This document shows positions 10,225 through 20,148 of a stretch of 64,000 nt of DNA, piece after piece. The notes under the pieces were generated by a model that was not told the origin of the DNA, made no database searches, and saw only the letters and a list, made by a program, of their open reading frames with translations. Location: the NCBI RefSeq assembly GCF_000186865.1, contig NW_008705572.1, positions 1,156,406 to 1,220,405 on the forward strand. The letters are read 5' to 3'. Position 1 is the stretch's first letter. Each line of letters begins with the position of its first letter. The stretch comes from Aureococcus anophagefferens (Eukaryota > Sar > Pelagophyceae > Pelagomonadales > Pelagomonadaceae). The translations under genes were made by a program, and so were the position numbers.

Positions 10225-11044
10225 CGAAAACCACACCGGAAAGCAAATGACGATTCGAACGACACCTCCGATAGTAAACCCCGTGTACAGTTCCCAGCGC
10301 GGCGGCGACCCTCGAGGTCCGCGACGGCCGTGAGTTGGCGGTCGAGTGTGGCGGCAGGACCGGGTCGCCCGTGACGAGCAGCACCGGCCGATCGAGAGTC
10401 GAATGCGCGTCGGTCCCCTGGTCGGTCCCGCGCCGAAAGGGCAGACTCGCGCCCCCATGCCCCTACCGATCCCCGCGCCACCCGCCCGGGCCCTCCAGCC
10501 CCGGCGATCGGACCAATGGAGCACAGGCTAGCGTCTAGCTTCTATGAGCTTTAATCGCTGAACTCAGCTGTGGATAAGCGACCAGCCACGATTTCCCCGG
10601 CGCCTACGACCGCCGACCCGAGACTCTGAGACTCGAGAACACGGGCTATGCTCGCGCGTCTGCTAACGATGCTTTGTAGCTCGACCCCCTCGCTCGACCC
10701 CTGCGCGACCTGACACGCGCGCCCGTACCCCTAGAGCCTCCCAACGGTCGGTACCGACCCCCGGAGTCCCACTTGCGTGCTGCAATTTGACTCAGTTATA
10801 TCGATTTTGTCGATTTTCGACGCCTCCGAGCGCTCCGACCGCGTCGCCAGACGTCCCCACAAGTCCATTTACGCGCTCAGGGCGCTCACATCAGCCTATG
10901 CAGTGATTTGGCGACGTTCCTGGGCCTGCTGGGCCGAGTTTGAGGCCGGTGTCACCCCCCGTCTCTTGACGGCGCTTCGTCCTCTCGAGCTCGAGCCTGA
11001 GCGCGGGCTCGCCGAACGCGCGTATGAACAGGGGCCGTTAGCGC
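10225..11044. other. Intergenic stretch, nothing recognised
   Basis: 820 bp between the DUF1348 gene and the 3' end of the kinase gene. Base composition is lower in GC than the flanking genes and no reading frame looks protein-like. I see no tRNA, snRNA or repeat. The part next to 11044 must hold the kinase 3' UTR. Confidence 0.5.
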
Positions 11045-13915
11045 CTAGGCCGACACGCTGGCGGCGGGCGGCTGGGGCTTCTTGACCTCGGAGATGAACT
11101 CGCCCGAGTCGGAGTAGACGCGGACGTCGCCGTTGGGCGCGCGGAGGATGACGGTGTCGCCGCCGCCGCCGTTGCTCGCCTTGAGCGCGCGGACGACGTC
11201 GCGGTCGAGGACGCGCTCGACGGCGGCGGCGGCGTCGGCGGCGCTCGGCCGGTCCGCGGGCCCGCGCGCGAGCATGCGCGCGAGGAGCGCGCGGATCTCG
11301 TCGAGCCCCGCGAACGTCGCGTCGCGCGCGAGGAGCGCGCCGCGGTCGTCGACGGACTGGGCGCCAACCAGAGCCCCGAGGCACGCGGCGCGCTCCATGG
11401 CCGTGGTGAAGCGCGGCCGGAGCATCTCGTAGAGCACGACGCCGAGCGAGTAGACGTCCGCCTTCTCGTCGTAGTCGTCGGACGCGAGCTGCTCCGGCGC
11501 CGCGTAGAGCCGCGTGCCGACGCCCACCGTAATGTCGTCGTCGTCCTCGGACCGCGCCACCGCGGCGACCTCCACCTCGTCGTCGTCGCCCTCGTCCGGC
11601 CCGCGCACGTGGCGGCTCAGGCCGAAGTCGCCGATCTTGACCGTGCCGTCGGCCGTGAGGAAGACGTTCGCGGGCTTCAGGTCCCGGTGCACGAGGCCGC
11701 ACTCGTGGACGTACTTGAGGCCCCGCGCGACCTGGGCGAAGATGCGCAGGGCCGTCGTCGCGTCGACGTCGCCCACGGACTGGGGCGGCCGCGCCTCGAG
11801 GTAATCGCGGAGCGTCCGCGACGAGCAGTACTGCATCTGGATGTGGAGCACGAGGTCGTAGACGACCTTCTTCGACGCCGGGGGCAGCGTCGGCGTCGCC
11901 CTGGGCGGGTCGCGGCAGCCCGTGGGCGAGGGCATGTCGCTGCCGCACATGTCGAAGGACTTGAGCCGGTTTCGCGACGAGAGCGCGGACGCGCCCGAGA
12001 GCGGCCGCGGGTCCCCATCGTCGTCGTCGCGCTCGAGGGAGAAGGCGCCGCCGAAGCTCGACAGGTCGCCGAAGGAGCCGCCGGACCGCGTGCCGTCGTC
12101 GCTCTCGGACCACTCGACGATGTCCGCGGGCACGCGCGCCGCCGCGCGCGCCGCGGGCGCCGCGGCCGTCGCTGTCGTCTCGTCCTCGAGGTCCGCGCGC
12201 GGGTCCGCGGCCTCGCCCTGCTCGAGCCAGGCCTGGTAGTAGCGCACGATGTTCGGGTGGTCCAGCAGCGCGAGGATCTTGACCTCGCGGAGCATCTTCT
12301 CGAGCCGCGGCCGCCACGCGGGCGCGGACGACAGGCGGATCTTCTTGATGGCGTACTCCGTGTCGTCGAGGCGGTTCGTCGCCCGCGTCACGGTCCCGAA
12401 GCCGCCGCCGCCGAGCGCCTCGTGCTCCTCGAACTCGAGCTCGTAGCGCGCGCGCGACACGAGCGGCCCCGACGACGACGCGTCCGACGAGGCCCGCTGG
12501 CTCCGCTCGCCCAGGGGCTCCAGCGGCTCCAGCAGCGCGCGCCGCTCGAGGGGCTCCAACCCACCCAACGCCGACGTCGACAGCGCGCGGAGCGGCAGGC
12601 TCCGGGGCCCGCCGCCGAGCTCGAGCTTCGGCGGCGCCGCGACGTGCGGCGGCCCGTCGAGCTGGGGCGTCGTCGGCCGCCAGGCCGGCGAGGGCGCCGG
12701 CTTCCGCCGGGTCCGGAGCGACGCCGCGGCGACGGCGACGAGCGCCGCGACCGCGAGCCCCGCGAGGCACCGCAGGGCGACGAGCTCGCGCCGGAGCGCC
12801 GCGGGCAGCGCCGCGGGCCGCGTCGCGGCCAGGGCCGTCGGCGGCGCGATGAGGGGCCGCGTCGGGTCGCCGGCCCAGGGCGCCGCGGGCGGCGCGCCGG
12901 GCGCGTCGGGCGCGAGGCCGAGCGGGAGCGGCGGCCGCGGGAGCTCCGCGGGCGGCGCGGGCAGCAGGCGCCGGGACCGCGCGTCGGCGAGGGTCCGGAG
13001 CTCCGCCGCCCCGGGCCCGCGCCGCTCGAGGGACACGAGCTCGCCGCCGGCCGCCGCCGCGGGCACGTCGAGCTCCGCCCAGCCGCCGCCGGCCGTCGCG
13101 CCGAAGACCGCCGTCGGCGCCGCGGGCATCTCCGCGGCCCAGAGCGCCGCGCCGCTCGGGCTCGACGCCTCCAACCGGTACTCGCCGCCCCAGGCGAGGC
13201 GCGGGAACGTCGGCGGCCGCGCCGCGGCGACGACGTCGACGCCGTCGGCGCCGCTTTGGCCGCGCGTCTCGTTGACGAGCGCCGCGAGCGACCCCCGCGC
13301 GGCCTCGGCCGACGACAGCCCGAAGGCCGATATCGACGACACGGTGACGTTCCAGGTCTCCTCGCCGCTCTGCGCGTCCATGGCCCGGACGACGTACTCC
13401 TCGCGCTGGAGGAGCGCGGGCGCGTCGCCCGCGCGGCCGAACGCGTCGCGCCGCGCGCCGTTGGACCCGTCGTCGGGGTGCACCCAGCGCACGCCGCCGC
13501 TGTCGACGTCGACGGCGAAGATCGTGCGGAACCGCTCGCCGACGAGCAGGCCGCACCGCGCGCCGCCGCCGCCGCCGCCGTCGCCGAGCGCGTCGCCGAC
13601 CGCGCACTGCATCGCCGGCGCGTCGAGGGCCGCGATCTCCGCCGCGCTGAAGGGCAGCTCGTCGATGGCCCCGTCGCCGCGCAGCTCGTAGATCGACCCG
13701 TCGAGCCCGGGCACGATCGCCTGCTCCGGGTTCGCGCCGCTCGCCGACACGAGCGGCCCGCCGCTGCCGAACGTGCCCACGGGGGCGCCGCTCCACGCGT
13801 CGAGCGTCACGACGCTGCCGTCGATCAGGGAGACGAGGACGCGCTCGCCGGGCGGGGCGAGGGTCGCGCCGAACGAGGCGAGCGCGACGACAAGCCGGAG
13901 CGGCTTCGGCGCCAT
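11045..13915 (-). CDS. EIF2AK3: PERK-like eIF2alpha kinase (ER membrane)
   Basis: 956 residues, uninterrupted. Residues 1-20 are a signal peptide. A lumenal region to ~360 has PQQ/beta-propeller-like strands (GSVVTLDAWSGAPVGTF, IVPGLDGSIYEL). A transmembrane helix lies near 373-398 (LRCLAGLAVAALVAVAAA). The kinase begins near 488 with GGGGFGTV; the AIKK lysine is near 523. A ~110-residue acidic Ser-rich insert splits the N lobe before LHIQMQYCSSRTLRDYL. HRDLKPANV is near 742, DFG near 763 and APEQL near 806. Lumenal propeller, single helix and an insert-bearing kinase with the IQM(Q)YC box is the PERK layout, which halts translation by phosphorylating eIF2alpha during ER stress. GCN2 or IRE1 are less likely: no HisRS or RNase domain follows the kinase. 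Confidence 0.85.
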   Translation of the reverse strand: MAPKPLRLVVALASFGATLAPPGERVLVSLIDGSVVTLDAWSGAPVGTFGSGGPLVSASGANPEQAIVPGLDGSIYELRGDGAIDELPFSAAEIAALDAPAMQCAVGDALGDGGGGGGARCGLLVGERFRTIFAVDVDSGGVRWVHPDDGSNGARRDAFGRAGDAPALLQREEYVVRAMDAQSGEETWNVTVSSISAFGLSSAEAARGSLAALVNETRGQSGADGVDVVAAARPPTFPRLAWGGEYRLEASSPSGAALWAAEMPAAPTAVFGATAGGGWAELDVPAAAAGGELVSLERRGPGAAELRTLADARSRRLLPAPPAELPRPPLPLGLAPDAPGAPPAAPWAGDPTRPLIAPPTALAATRPAALPAALRRELVALRCLAGLAVAALVAVAAASLRTRRKPAPSPAWRPTTPQLDGPPHVAAPPKLELGGGPRSLPLRALSTSALGGLEPLERRALLEPLEPLGERSQRASSDASSSGPLVSRARYELEFEEHEALGGGGFGTVTRATNRLDDTEYAIKKIRLSSAPAWRPRLEKMLREVKILALLDHPNIVRYYQAWLEQGEAADPRADLEDETTATAAAPAARAAARVPADIVEWSESDDGTRSGGSFGDLSSFGGAFSLERDDDDGDPRPLSGASALSSRNRLKSFDMCGSDMPSPTGCRDPPRATPTLPPASKKVVYDLVLHIQMQYCSSRTLRDYLEARPPQSVGDVDATTALRIFAQVARGLKYVHECGLVHRDLKPANVFLTADGTVKIGDFGLSRHVRGPDEGDDDEVEVAAVARSEDDDDITVGVGTRLYAAPEQLASDDYDEKADVYSLGVVLYEMLRPRFTTAMERAACLGALVGAQSVDDRGALLARDATFAGLDEIRALLARMLARGPADRPSAADAAAAVERVLDRDVVRALKASNGGGGDTVILRAPNGDVRVYSDSGEFISEVKKPQPPAASVSA

Positions 13916-15963
13916 GGCGTTACGCTTTTTTTTGCGTCAAACCGGCGAATTTCGCGCTGAAACTTTGTCGGGGGGTGGTGCACCCCTAAAGGGGGGGCGC
14001 AAACGCGTCTACTGCGTTCTAGACGTCCATCGGAGCGCGCGGCGTCGCTTTGTGCGGACCATCAGAAGCTGTCTCTATCTCGACGCGTGTTGGCTGTGGC
14101 CGCGGCGCCGGGGTCCAATGGCACACGAGCGCCGCCTCACGACCGCGTCCGCGCGCGCGCGCCGGCGCTTAAGCGCGAGTGTAAACAGAGGAAGGGGAAC
14201 TCCAACACAAATCCCCGAGGGCCTCGCAGCCAGCCGACCGACGAGTCGCGCCATGCGATGGCGGAGTTGCGGTGAACGTGACGACTCGGAAGAGCGATGG
14301 CTTCCCGTTCCTCGCGGTAGTTCACGAAGATGGACGCGATCGCGCTCATGGTCGTCCGCATGCCGACGACGAACGCCGACGCGGCCGCGGACTCTTGCGC
14401 CGACGAGCGCTTCGACCTCCGGCCTGGCGCACGGGGTATCCTGGCTCCTCTCAGGCCCGGGAGGCTCTCAGGATCAAGATTTGGTAGGCCTTTTGGTCCC
14501 GCGTCCTCACGCGATCGGCGAGCGGCAGCTCGGCGTGATCGCGACGCGGTCGAACGCCCAGGGCGGCATCGTCGTGATCGCGCCCTGCGACGGCATGGGC
14601 GTGCTCCTCAGGGCCTCCAGGTCCTCAAGTCCAAGCGCGTCAACTTGAAGGTCCGCATCATCGAGATCGAGCTGAATCACGGAAAAAAAGGGCTGTGGCG
14701 GCTCGAGCACGGGCAGCAGAAGCGCGCGAGCGCCGAGAAGTAAGCGCTAAGCTGGACGCAGCCGATCTCGTGGTGCCCGCCGCGCGGGAACTCGCTGAGA
14801 ATGTTTCCGAGGCCGACCGTGAGGCGTCAACAATCGCTTCTCAAGCTTTTACCCTGCCCACCCGGTCGACCTTGCCCTTTGGGAGCTGAGGCGCTCGGCT
14901 CGGAGAGCGGCCGCCGCGACATCGCGTGCGCGGCGCCCCCGGGGAGTGGGGCCGCGCGCTCCCGCATGTGCCTCGGGACCGTCCGTGGCCAGACCACTGC
15001 GAAGACGCCGCGCGCGAAACGGTCCGGGCGTCGTCGAAAACGCAACGGCCTCGTCGGAGCGTTCTCTCGCGACGGCTGGCGCGTGTTGGACGTGTTCCGG
15101 ACCTCGCATGCCGGGTTTCTCCGGAGGAAGTGCGGAGAGGGTTGCTACGAAGAACATGTCTCGCGAAACCCGGCATTCGCCACCGTCGGACCACCCTACG
15201 GCCTCGGTTCCTCGATTCTCATCGATTGGCGGCGGTCAAAACGAGCCAGTGTGCGGCGCCGCGACGCCCCTGGACGTCCAGAGCGGTTCCGATGCCCTCT
15301 CACGACCGATCACTGGGGCTCCGCTGGCCCGCGCGTCAGGTGAACGCGGCACTCGACAGCTACAGCTTGGGCGCCTCCTGCCAGCGCCTCGAAAACGACA
15401 CCAACACGGTCTACAGCGACGACGCGCCCACGAACGCGGACTGGCGCTGGCGTTGCGTCGAGACATCTTGTCTCGACTCCAGAAGACGCTCGGCCATCGA
15501 AACGGTGCTCTGCGCGCCTGTTTTCCTGCCGTTGGTGCCTCGCCAGTACACCCTAGCCGTACTAAACCAGTACAAACGCGTCGTATACGGCCGTATATAC
15601 TCGCTTCGGCGCCCCGCGCGACCGCCTGGGGACCGGGCGGACTCCCTGGGCTAGCGTGGACGTGCGTGGCACCCGCCGCCGTCGGGTGGACACGCGTACG
15701 TGGCGCTCGCGCACGCCGGAAATCTCCAAAAACCGACATTTTCGGCCATAACTTGTGCCAATCGATGACCTAGCATGATCGGCTGCGGTTCCGGAGCCCC
15801 AGATAAACGTCCATCACGACGAGACAAGCAGGGGGTCCGCGGTCGAGGTGCCCAAAATCGTCGATTTTCCAGTGGCGTGGGCAGGGTAAAGCTTTGGCCG
15901 CCGAGCGGCAGCCAACTCGGCCGCGTCGCTTTGCGCCGACGCACCAGCGCTGCACAACTCGTC
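13916..15963. other. 2-kb gap with no convincing gene
   Basis: Longest gene-free stretch of the window; it must contain the PERK 5' region and the promoter of the U2AF-like gene. Composition is mixed and less codon-like. 14330-14743 holds protein-like fragments (listed separately). Near 15588 there is a short self-complementary AT-rich run (GTATACGGCCGTATATAC). No RNA gene was identified by eye. Confidence 0.45.
14330..14743 (+). pseudogene. Possible degraded or multi-exon gene, unresolved
   Basis: Three short protein-like pieces occur in order but in different frames: MDAIALMVVRMPTTNADA from the ATG at 14330, then QLGVIATRSNAQGGIVVIAP around 14530-14585, then NLKVRIIEIELNHGKKGLW to a TAA at 14741-14743. 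No AG acceptor and GT/GC donor pair links them cleanly, and one junction would need an 8-nt gap. I do not recognise the protein. It could be a decayed gene, a gene with assembly indels, or chance. Confidence 0.25.
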
Positions 15964-17352
15964 ATGAGCGGCCGCTACTACAGCCGCGGCAGCCGCGACA
16001 TCGTCGACGAGCGCGACCGCCCGGTCCGCGAGGAGCGCTACCGCTACGAGGAGCCGCGGCGCTACGAGCGGCGCGGCTACGACCGCCCGCGGACGCTGGA
16101 CCGCGAGCGCGGCTACGACCGGCGGCGGCGCGACGACGACGGCTACGACCGGTCGCCGCGGCGCGACGACGACGGCCGCGACCGGTCGCCGCGGCGCGAC
16201 GACGACGGCTACGACCGGCCGCGGCGCGACCGCCGGAGGGACCGCGCGCCCGAGCCCGCGGCCGAGGCGCCGGCCGCCGCGCCCGAGCCCGTCGCCACGC
16301 TGAGCGCCTACTCGACGTCGCGGGCCCGGTCGGCGACGCCCGGCGACCGGTCGCCGGACCGGCGGCGGCGGCGCGCGCCGAGCGCGTCGCCGAGCGCGTC
16401 TCGCAGCGCGTCGCGGAGCGCGTCGCCGAAGAGGCGCAAGGCGTCCAAGTGGGACGACCCCGCGCCCGGCCACCTCGGCGGCCCCAGTCTGGCCGCCGCC
16501 GTGCTCGGCGAGCCGGGCGACGCGTCCGCGCTCATCGGGCAGGCGGCGGCGATGGGCCTGCTCCCGGGCCAGCTGCCCGGGTCGAAGAAGCAGCGCGAGG
16601 TCTACGTGGGCAACCTGACGCAGAACGTGGTCACGGCGGAGACGCTGCGGGACCTGTTCGTGTCCCTGGCCCAGGCGCTGCCGGCCTTCGACGCCGCGCG
16701 GGGCCCGCCGGTGCACAACGTGCAGATGTGCAGCGGCGGGACCTACGCGTTCGTCGAGCTCCGGGACGAGGCGCTCGCGTCGACGATGATGAAGTTCCAC
16801 GGCCTGGAGGTCGCCGGGCGGCCGTTGAAGATCGGGCGGCCGGGGGGCTACGTCGAGCCCGCGCTCGGGCCCGCGGTGCCCATCGACGTGCCGAACCAGA
16901 TCCTCCGCGAGCTCGGCGTGTCGGGCGTCGAGTCCGCGTACCGCATCCCCGCGCACGTCTCCTCGGAGGGCGCGCTCCAGATCAAGAAGCAGCGCGAGCT
17001 CTACGTGGGCAACCTGGCCGCGGGGACCGTGACGGCGGCCATGCTCAAGGAGCTCTTCACGGAGCCGCTAAGGGCCGCGCTCGAGATCCCGCCGGACGAC
17101 CCGACGCCCCTGGTGCTGTCCGCGGAGATCGAGCCCAAGGGGGCCTTCGCCTTCGTCGAGTTCCGCGACGACGCGACGGCGACCTTCGCGCTCAACTTCT
17201 TCCGCGACATGGAGTTCTGCGGCCGGCCCATGCGCGTCGGACGGCCCGCGGGCTACGTCGACGCCGCCGCGCTCGGCGCGTTCGGCGCGGGGCTCGCGTC
17301 GGGCCTCGGCGCCGTGCCGCCGGCCATCGCCGGCTTGGGCGGATTTTCGTGA
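15964..17352 (+). CDS. U2AF65-like splicing factor: RS domain plus two RRMs
   Basis: 462 residues from the ATG at 15964. Residues 1-~165 are Arg/Asp/Tyr/Ser-rich with three 11-residue repeats of DDDGYDRSPRR type, then SASPSASRSASRSASPKRR, an RS region. Two RRMs follow: REVYVGNL (~210) to LKIGRPGGYV (~297), and RELYVGNL (~344) to MRVGRPAGYV (~433). 'YVGNL ... FAFVEFR ... LKI.RP..Y' is the pattern of U2AF65 RRM1, and both RRMs resemble RRM1 rather than an RRM1/RRM2 pair. There is no visible C-terminal UHM and the protein ends in a Gly/Ala tail. It likely binds polypyrimidine tracts in the nucleus. In an upstream extension (15775) the composition changes, so I start at MSGRYYS. Confidence 0.8.
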   Translation: MSGRYYSRGSRDIVDERDRPVREERYRYEEPRRYERRGYDRPRTLDRERGYDRRRRDDDGYDRSPRRDDDGRDRSPRRDDDGYDRPRRDRRRDRAPEPAAEAPAAAPEPVATLSAYSTSRARSATPGDRSPDRRRRRAPSASPSASRSASRSASPKRRKASKWDDPAPGHLGGPSLAAAVLGEPGDASALIGQAAAMGLLPGQLPGSKKQREVYVGNLTQNVVTAETLRDLFVSLAQALPAFDAARGPPVHNVQMCSGGTYAFVELRDEALASTMMKFHGLEVAGRPLKIGRPGGYVEPALGPAVPIDVPNQILRELGVSGVESAYRIPAHVSSEGALQIKKQRELYVGNLAAGTVTAAMLKELFTEPLRAALEIPPDDPTPLVLSAEIEPKGAFAFVEFRDDATATFALNFFRDMEFCGRPMRVGRPAGYVDAAALGAFGAGLASGLGAVPPAIAGLGGFS

Positions 17353-17863
17353 CGTAATAGGTGCTGCTTAGGCCTTCTTTGTGGCAGGTCGGCCAGGAGT
17401 CGCGGACTCGGAGGCCGCGCCGCGCGCGGCTCGATCGTCGACGTCGGCTGCGCCACGCCCATGGCCCACCGTCGGTGCGTGCTAAGGGCGTTGCCGGGCT
17501 CGGGTTGCGGGTTGAGCCTCAAGTTGCGCCTTCAACTCAGCAGCCTTCCTCAATGTTGAGTTCAATCCATGTCATCTTGAGTCTGACGAGTTGGATCGGA
17601 AGGATCTCAGGGCACTCTCTCGGAGCGTCCCGGATCCCCGTCGTGTGCGCCGCGTTCTGCGCGGCGCGACGGTCCTGAACATGGCCTCCCGGCCGCCCAA
17701 GAGCGCGCACATCGATCGGGAAACCTGTCGAAGCAGTGTCGACGACGCCGGACGCCACTGCCACCCGTGTCAGGAAGAGGTGTCCAGAACAAGCTCGTTC
17801 GGAGAGACGGACGGCGCCGGCAACCAGGAGAACGTCGCGAGGCACATCCCGCGCAACGAGACC
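17353..17863. other. Intergenic region and possible 5' leader
   Basis: Between the U2AF-like stop and the next likely start at 17864. The interval 17681-17863 is open in frame with the next gene (ATG at 17681) but its composition is less coding-like. I see no RNA gene or repeat. Confidence 0.4.
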
Positions 17864-18649
17864 ATGACGTCCGAGGTCGCGCGCCTCCTGGCCCAGCTCG
17901 GCACGCGCGGCGCGGTCCTGTCGAGCAAGAAGCGGACGCTGAGCCTCCGGAATCTCGCGTCCGCGGGCGACGACGTCGCCTACGTGCCGCTCGCGGGCGA
18001 GCAGGCCGTCGCCGCGCCCTGGGACCTGCCCTGCGGCGGGACGGACGACGTCGTCGTGCGCGCGACGCCCTTCGTCGCGCCCGCGGAGGTCATGCGCGCG
18101 CGCGTGCGCCACGTCGAGGGCGGCGCGACGTTCGACCCCGCGGGCTTCGCGCCGGACAAGTACGTCGTCCGCGGCGACGCCTTCCGGCCGCGGCTCCCCG
18201 CGGGCGCGCCCTACCTGCGCTTCGAGGGCGGGTCCCTGGACCGGGGCCACGCGCTCGCGCGGGGATCCCACGCGTTCCTCCGGCTCCGCGGCGAGAGCCA
18301 CCTCCGCGTGGCCGCGGCGCCGCGCGCCTTCGGCGGCTGCGGGAGCGACTACGCGTGCCTCGCGCTGTCGCCGGCGCCGGCGAGCGTGCTCCTCCGCGGC
18401 GAGCTCGAGACGGGCGGCGACGGCGAGCTCCTCCGCTGGATCTCGCGCGGCGGCACGCTCCGGCTCCGCCGCGGCAGCGACCTCGACCTGCCGCCGAGCC
18501 TCGCCTGGGAGTACGTCGACGGCGTCGCCTTCGCCTACGACGCCGACGCGGACCACCGGTCCAAGATCCAGCGCCTCGCGGGCGCGGGCTTCGCCGTCAA
18601 GAGCGACGACCCCTCGCCCGCGTGCGTGACGCGGACCATCGACTTCTGA
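17864..18649 (+). CDS. Hypothetical protein
   Basis: 261 residues from the ATG at 17864, or 322 from the in-frame ATG at 17681. I do not recognise it. The sequence is hydrophilic, with short beta-like segments such as KYVVRGDAFRPRL, HAFLRLRGESHLRVAA and GGTLRLRRGSDLDL, and ends FAVKSDDPSPACVTRTIDF. There is no signal peptide and no transmembrane segment. The strand-rich repeats could form a beta solenoid or lectin-like fold; this is only an impression. It is convergent with the FkbM gene, 203 bp between stops. Confidence 0.6.
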   Translation: MTSEVARLLAQLGTRGAVLSSKKRTLSLRNLASAGDDVAYVPLAGEQAVAAPWDLPCGGTDDVVVRATPFVAPAEVMRARVRHVEGGATFDPAGFAPDKYVVRGDAFRPRLPAGAPYLRFEGGSLDRGHALARGSHAFLRLRGESHLRVAAAPRAFGGCGSDYACLALSPAPASVLLRGELETGGDGELLRWISRGGTLRLRRGSDLDLPPSLAWEYVDGVAFAYDADADHRSKIQRLAGAGFAVKSDDPSPACVTRTIDF

Positions 18650-18852
18650 CCTTTTCTCCGGGCCACGCGGCGCCGCGACACGCGCGCCGCGGACCCCTCG
18701 CGGCCCAGCATGGGCCCGCGACTAATTTGAATCACGACGGACTGGGGTCGTCCGCGCGTGCTCGCGGACGGGCTCGGCGGCGCGGAGCAGTCGCGGACGC
18801 GTCCGCGGCGGAGGCGTCGACCGACGCGCGAAAGAAATGCGACACCTTACGC

Positions 18853-20107
18853 TCAGCTCGGGTCGTACGCGCGGAAGCGGCGGAGCGTCTCCACGGCGCA
18901 GGCGTCCTCCCGGCGCGCGCAGACGACGTTGCTCCAGGAGTGCTTGTGCGTCCACGTGGGGTGCCAGCACCGCGTGATCGTCACGAGCTTCCCCTTGTCG
19001 AGCGCCCAGAAGCACTCGTAGCCGAGGTCGTCGAGCTCTCCGATCGTGTCCGCGAGCTCGAGCTTGGACCAGGCCCGGTAGCGCTGGTGCTCGAACTCGA
19101 GGTAGCGCACGCGGCCGGACGCGAGCGCGCGCGCGGCGCCCCGGAGCACGAGTGGGTCGTTGCCCTCGGCGTCGACGCTCAGGATCGCGGGCGCGGCGCC
19201 GCCTGCGAAGAGAGAGCGGTCGCGACGGTCCCGCGCTCTCGGACTCGGGCTCACTTTCGGGTTCTGACTCGGGTTCGCTCTCGGGTTCGCTCTCGGGTTC
19301 ACTCCCCTTTGAAATCACACTCGCCGCTCCGGGACGCCGGCCGCCGCCGAACTCCGCGTCCACGAGGTCGTCGACGGTCGTCACGGTGACGTTGCGGAAG
19401 GCCGACGCCGCCGGCAGGCGCGGCGGGTCGTAGGGCGGGTTCGCGCCGCGGCCGCGGCCCTGCGCGCTCGTGCCCTTGCCGCGGCCCGCGCGGAGCCGGC
19501 GTCGCACGCCCCACGTCTCCATGCCGAACTCGAGCCCGACGGGGAACGGCGCGCTGCCCGGCGCGTCCATGGCCGCGGCGTCGACGACGCGGAGCACGCG
19601 CGCCCAGGGCGGCTCCGCCGCGGCGACTTTCAGCGCGTCGACGTTCGCGGGCAGGGGCTCGACGCAGGCGACGACGGGCGCCGCCGCCGACGGCGCGGGC
19701 CGGGACACGAGCGGGTAGTCGCTGCGGCACTGCTTGCACTCGCCGCAGGGGATCGCGGTCGCGTTCGCGACGGCCTCGAGGCGCCGCGTCCACGCGGCCG
19801 CGGAGTACGCGGCGTCGCCGGCCGCGAGGCGCGCCCAGCCGACGCAGTCGTAGGCCTTGTTGCCGCCGACGACGAGCACGTTGCGGTCGCCGTCCTCGGG
19901 AAGGCAGTCGCGCGCCAGCGGCCCGAGCCAGACGGCGCTCCGCGGGCAGGCGCTCGCGTGCTTGCCGCCTAAAGCCATGAAGGCCGCGTCGTTGGCGTCG
20001 GCCTCGCTCGCGTTGCACCCGTAGGACCCGGGGTCGTGCGCCTGGCCGCGCGACACGGCAATGATGGCCAGCGCGCGCAGCGCTCGCAGGGCCTGAAGCC
20101 TCACCAT
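18853..20107 (-). CDS. FkbM-type methyltransferase, secretory, two exons
   Basis: Exon 1 20107-19321, GT-AG intron 19203-19320 (118 bp), exon 2 19202-18853; 378 residues. It begins with a signal peptide (MVRLQALRALRALAIIAVS). Exon 1 holds the Rossmann part (NVLVVGGNKAYDCVGWARL, VVACVEPLPANVDALK, FRNVTVTTVDDLVDAEF). Exon 2 opens with AILSVDAEGNDPLVLRGA, the FkbM 'IDVEG.E..vL.GA' signature, followed by VRYLEFEHQ. The family transfers methyl groups to sugars or small molecules from S-adenosylmethionine; the signal peptide suggests Golgi/ER glycan methylation. The intron consists largely of 12-bp repeats (GAACCCGAGAGC and variants). If retained it would add an acidic Glu-Pro-Ser run and shift the frame. 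Confidence 0.72.
19221..19311 (-). repeat. 12-bp tandem repeats inside the FkbM intron
   Basis: On the minus strand the motif GAACCCGAGAGC recurs about five times with variants (GAACCCGAGTCA, GAGCCCGAGTCC). It fills most of the 118-bp intron and stops just before the pyrimidine tract CTCTCTCTTCGCAG. Confidence 0.75.
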
Positions 20108-20148
20108 CGTGATGCGGGCAGCCTTTTGGAAACTTCAACGACGTGGAA

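Noticed and set aside
11609..13960. A 783-codon plus-strand frame opposite the kinase gene
   Set aside because: Translation is Arg/Gly/Ala/Pro-rich without motifs; the minus-strand PERK-like kinase explains the interval completely.
15588..15605. Palindromic AT-rich site as an origin or insertion-sequence end
   Set aside because: Only a single short palindrome without flanking duplication, transposase or second copy in the window.
16132..16220. Minisatellite independent of a gene
   Set aside because: The 33-bp repeats encode DDDGYDRSPRR units of the RS domain and keep frame, so they are part of the U2AF-like gene.
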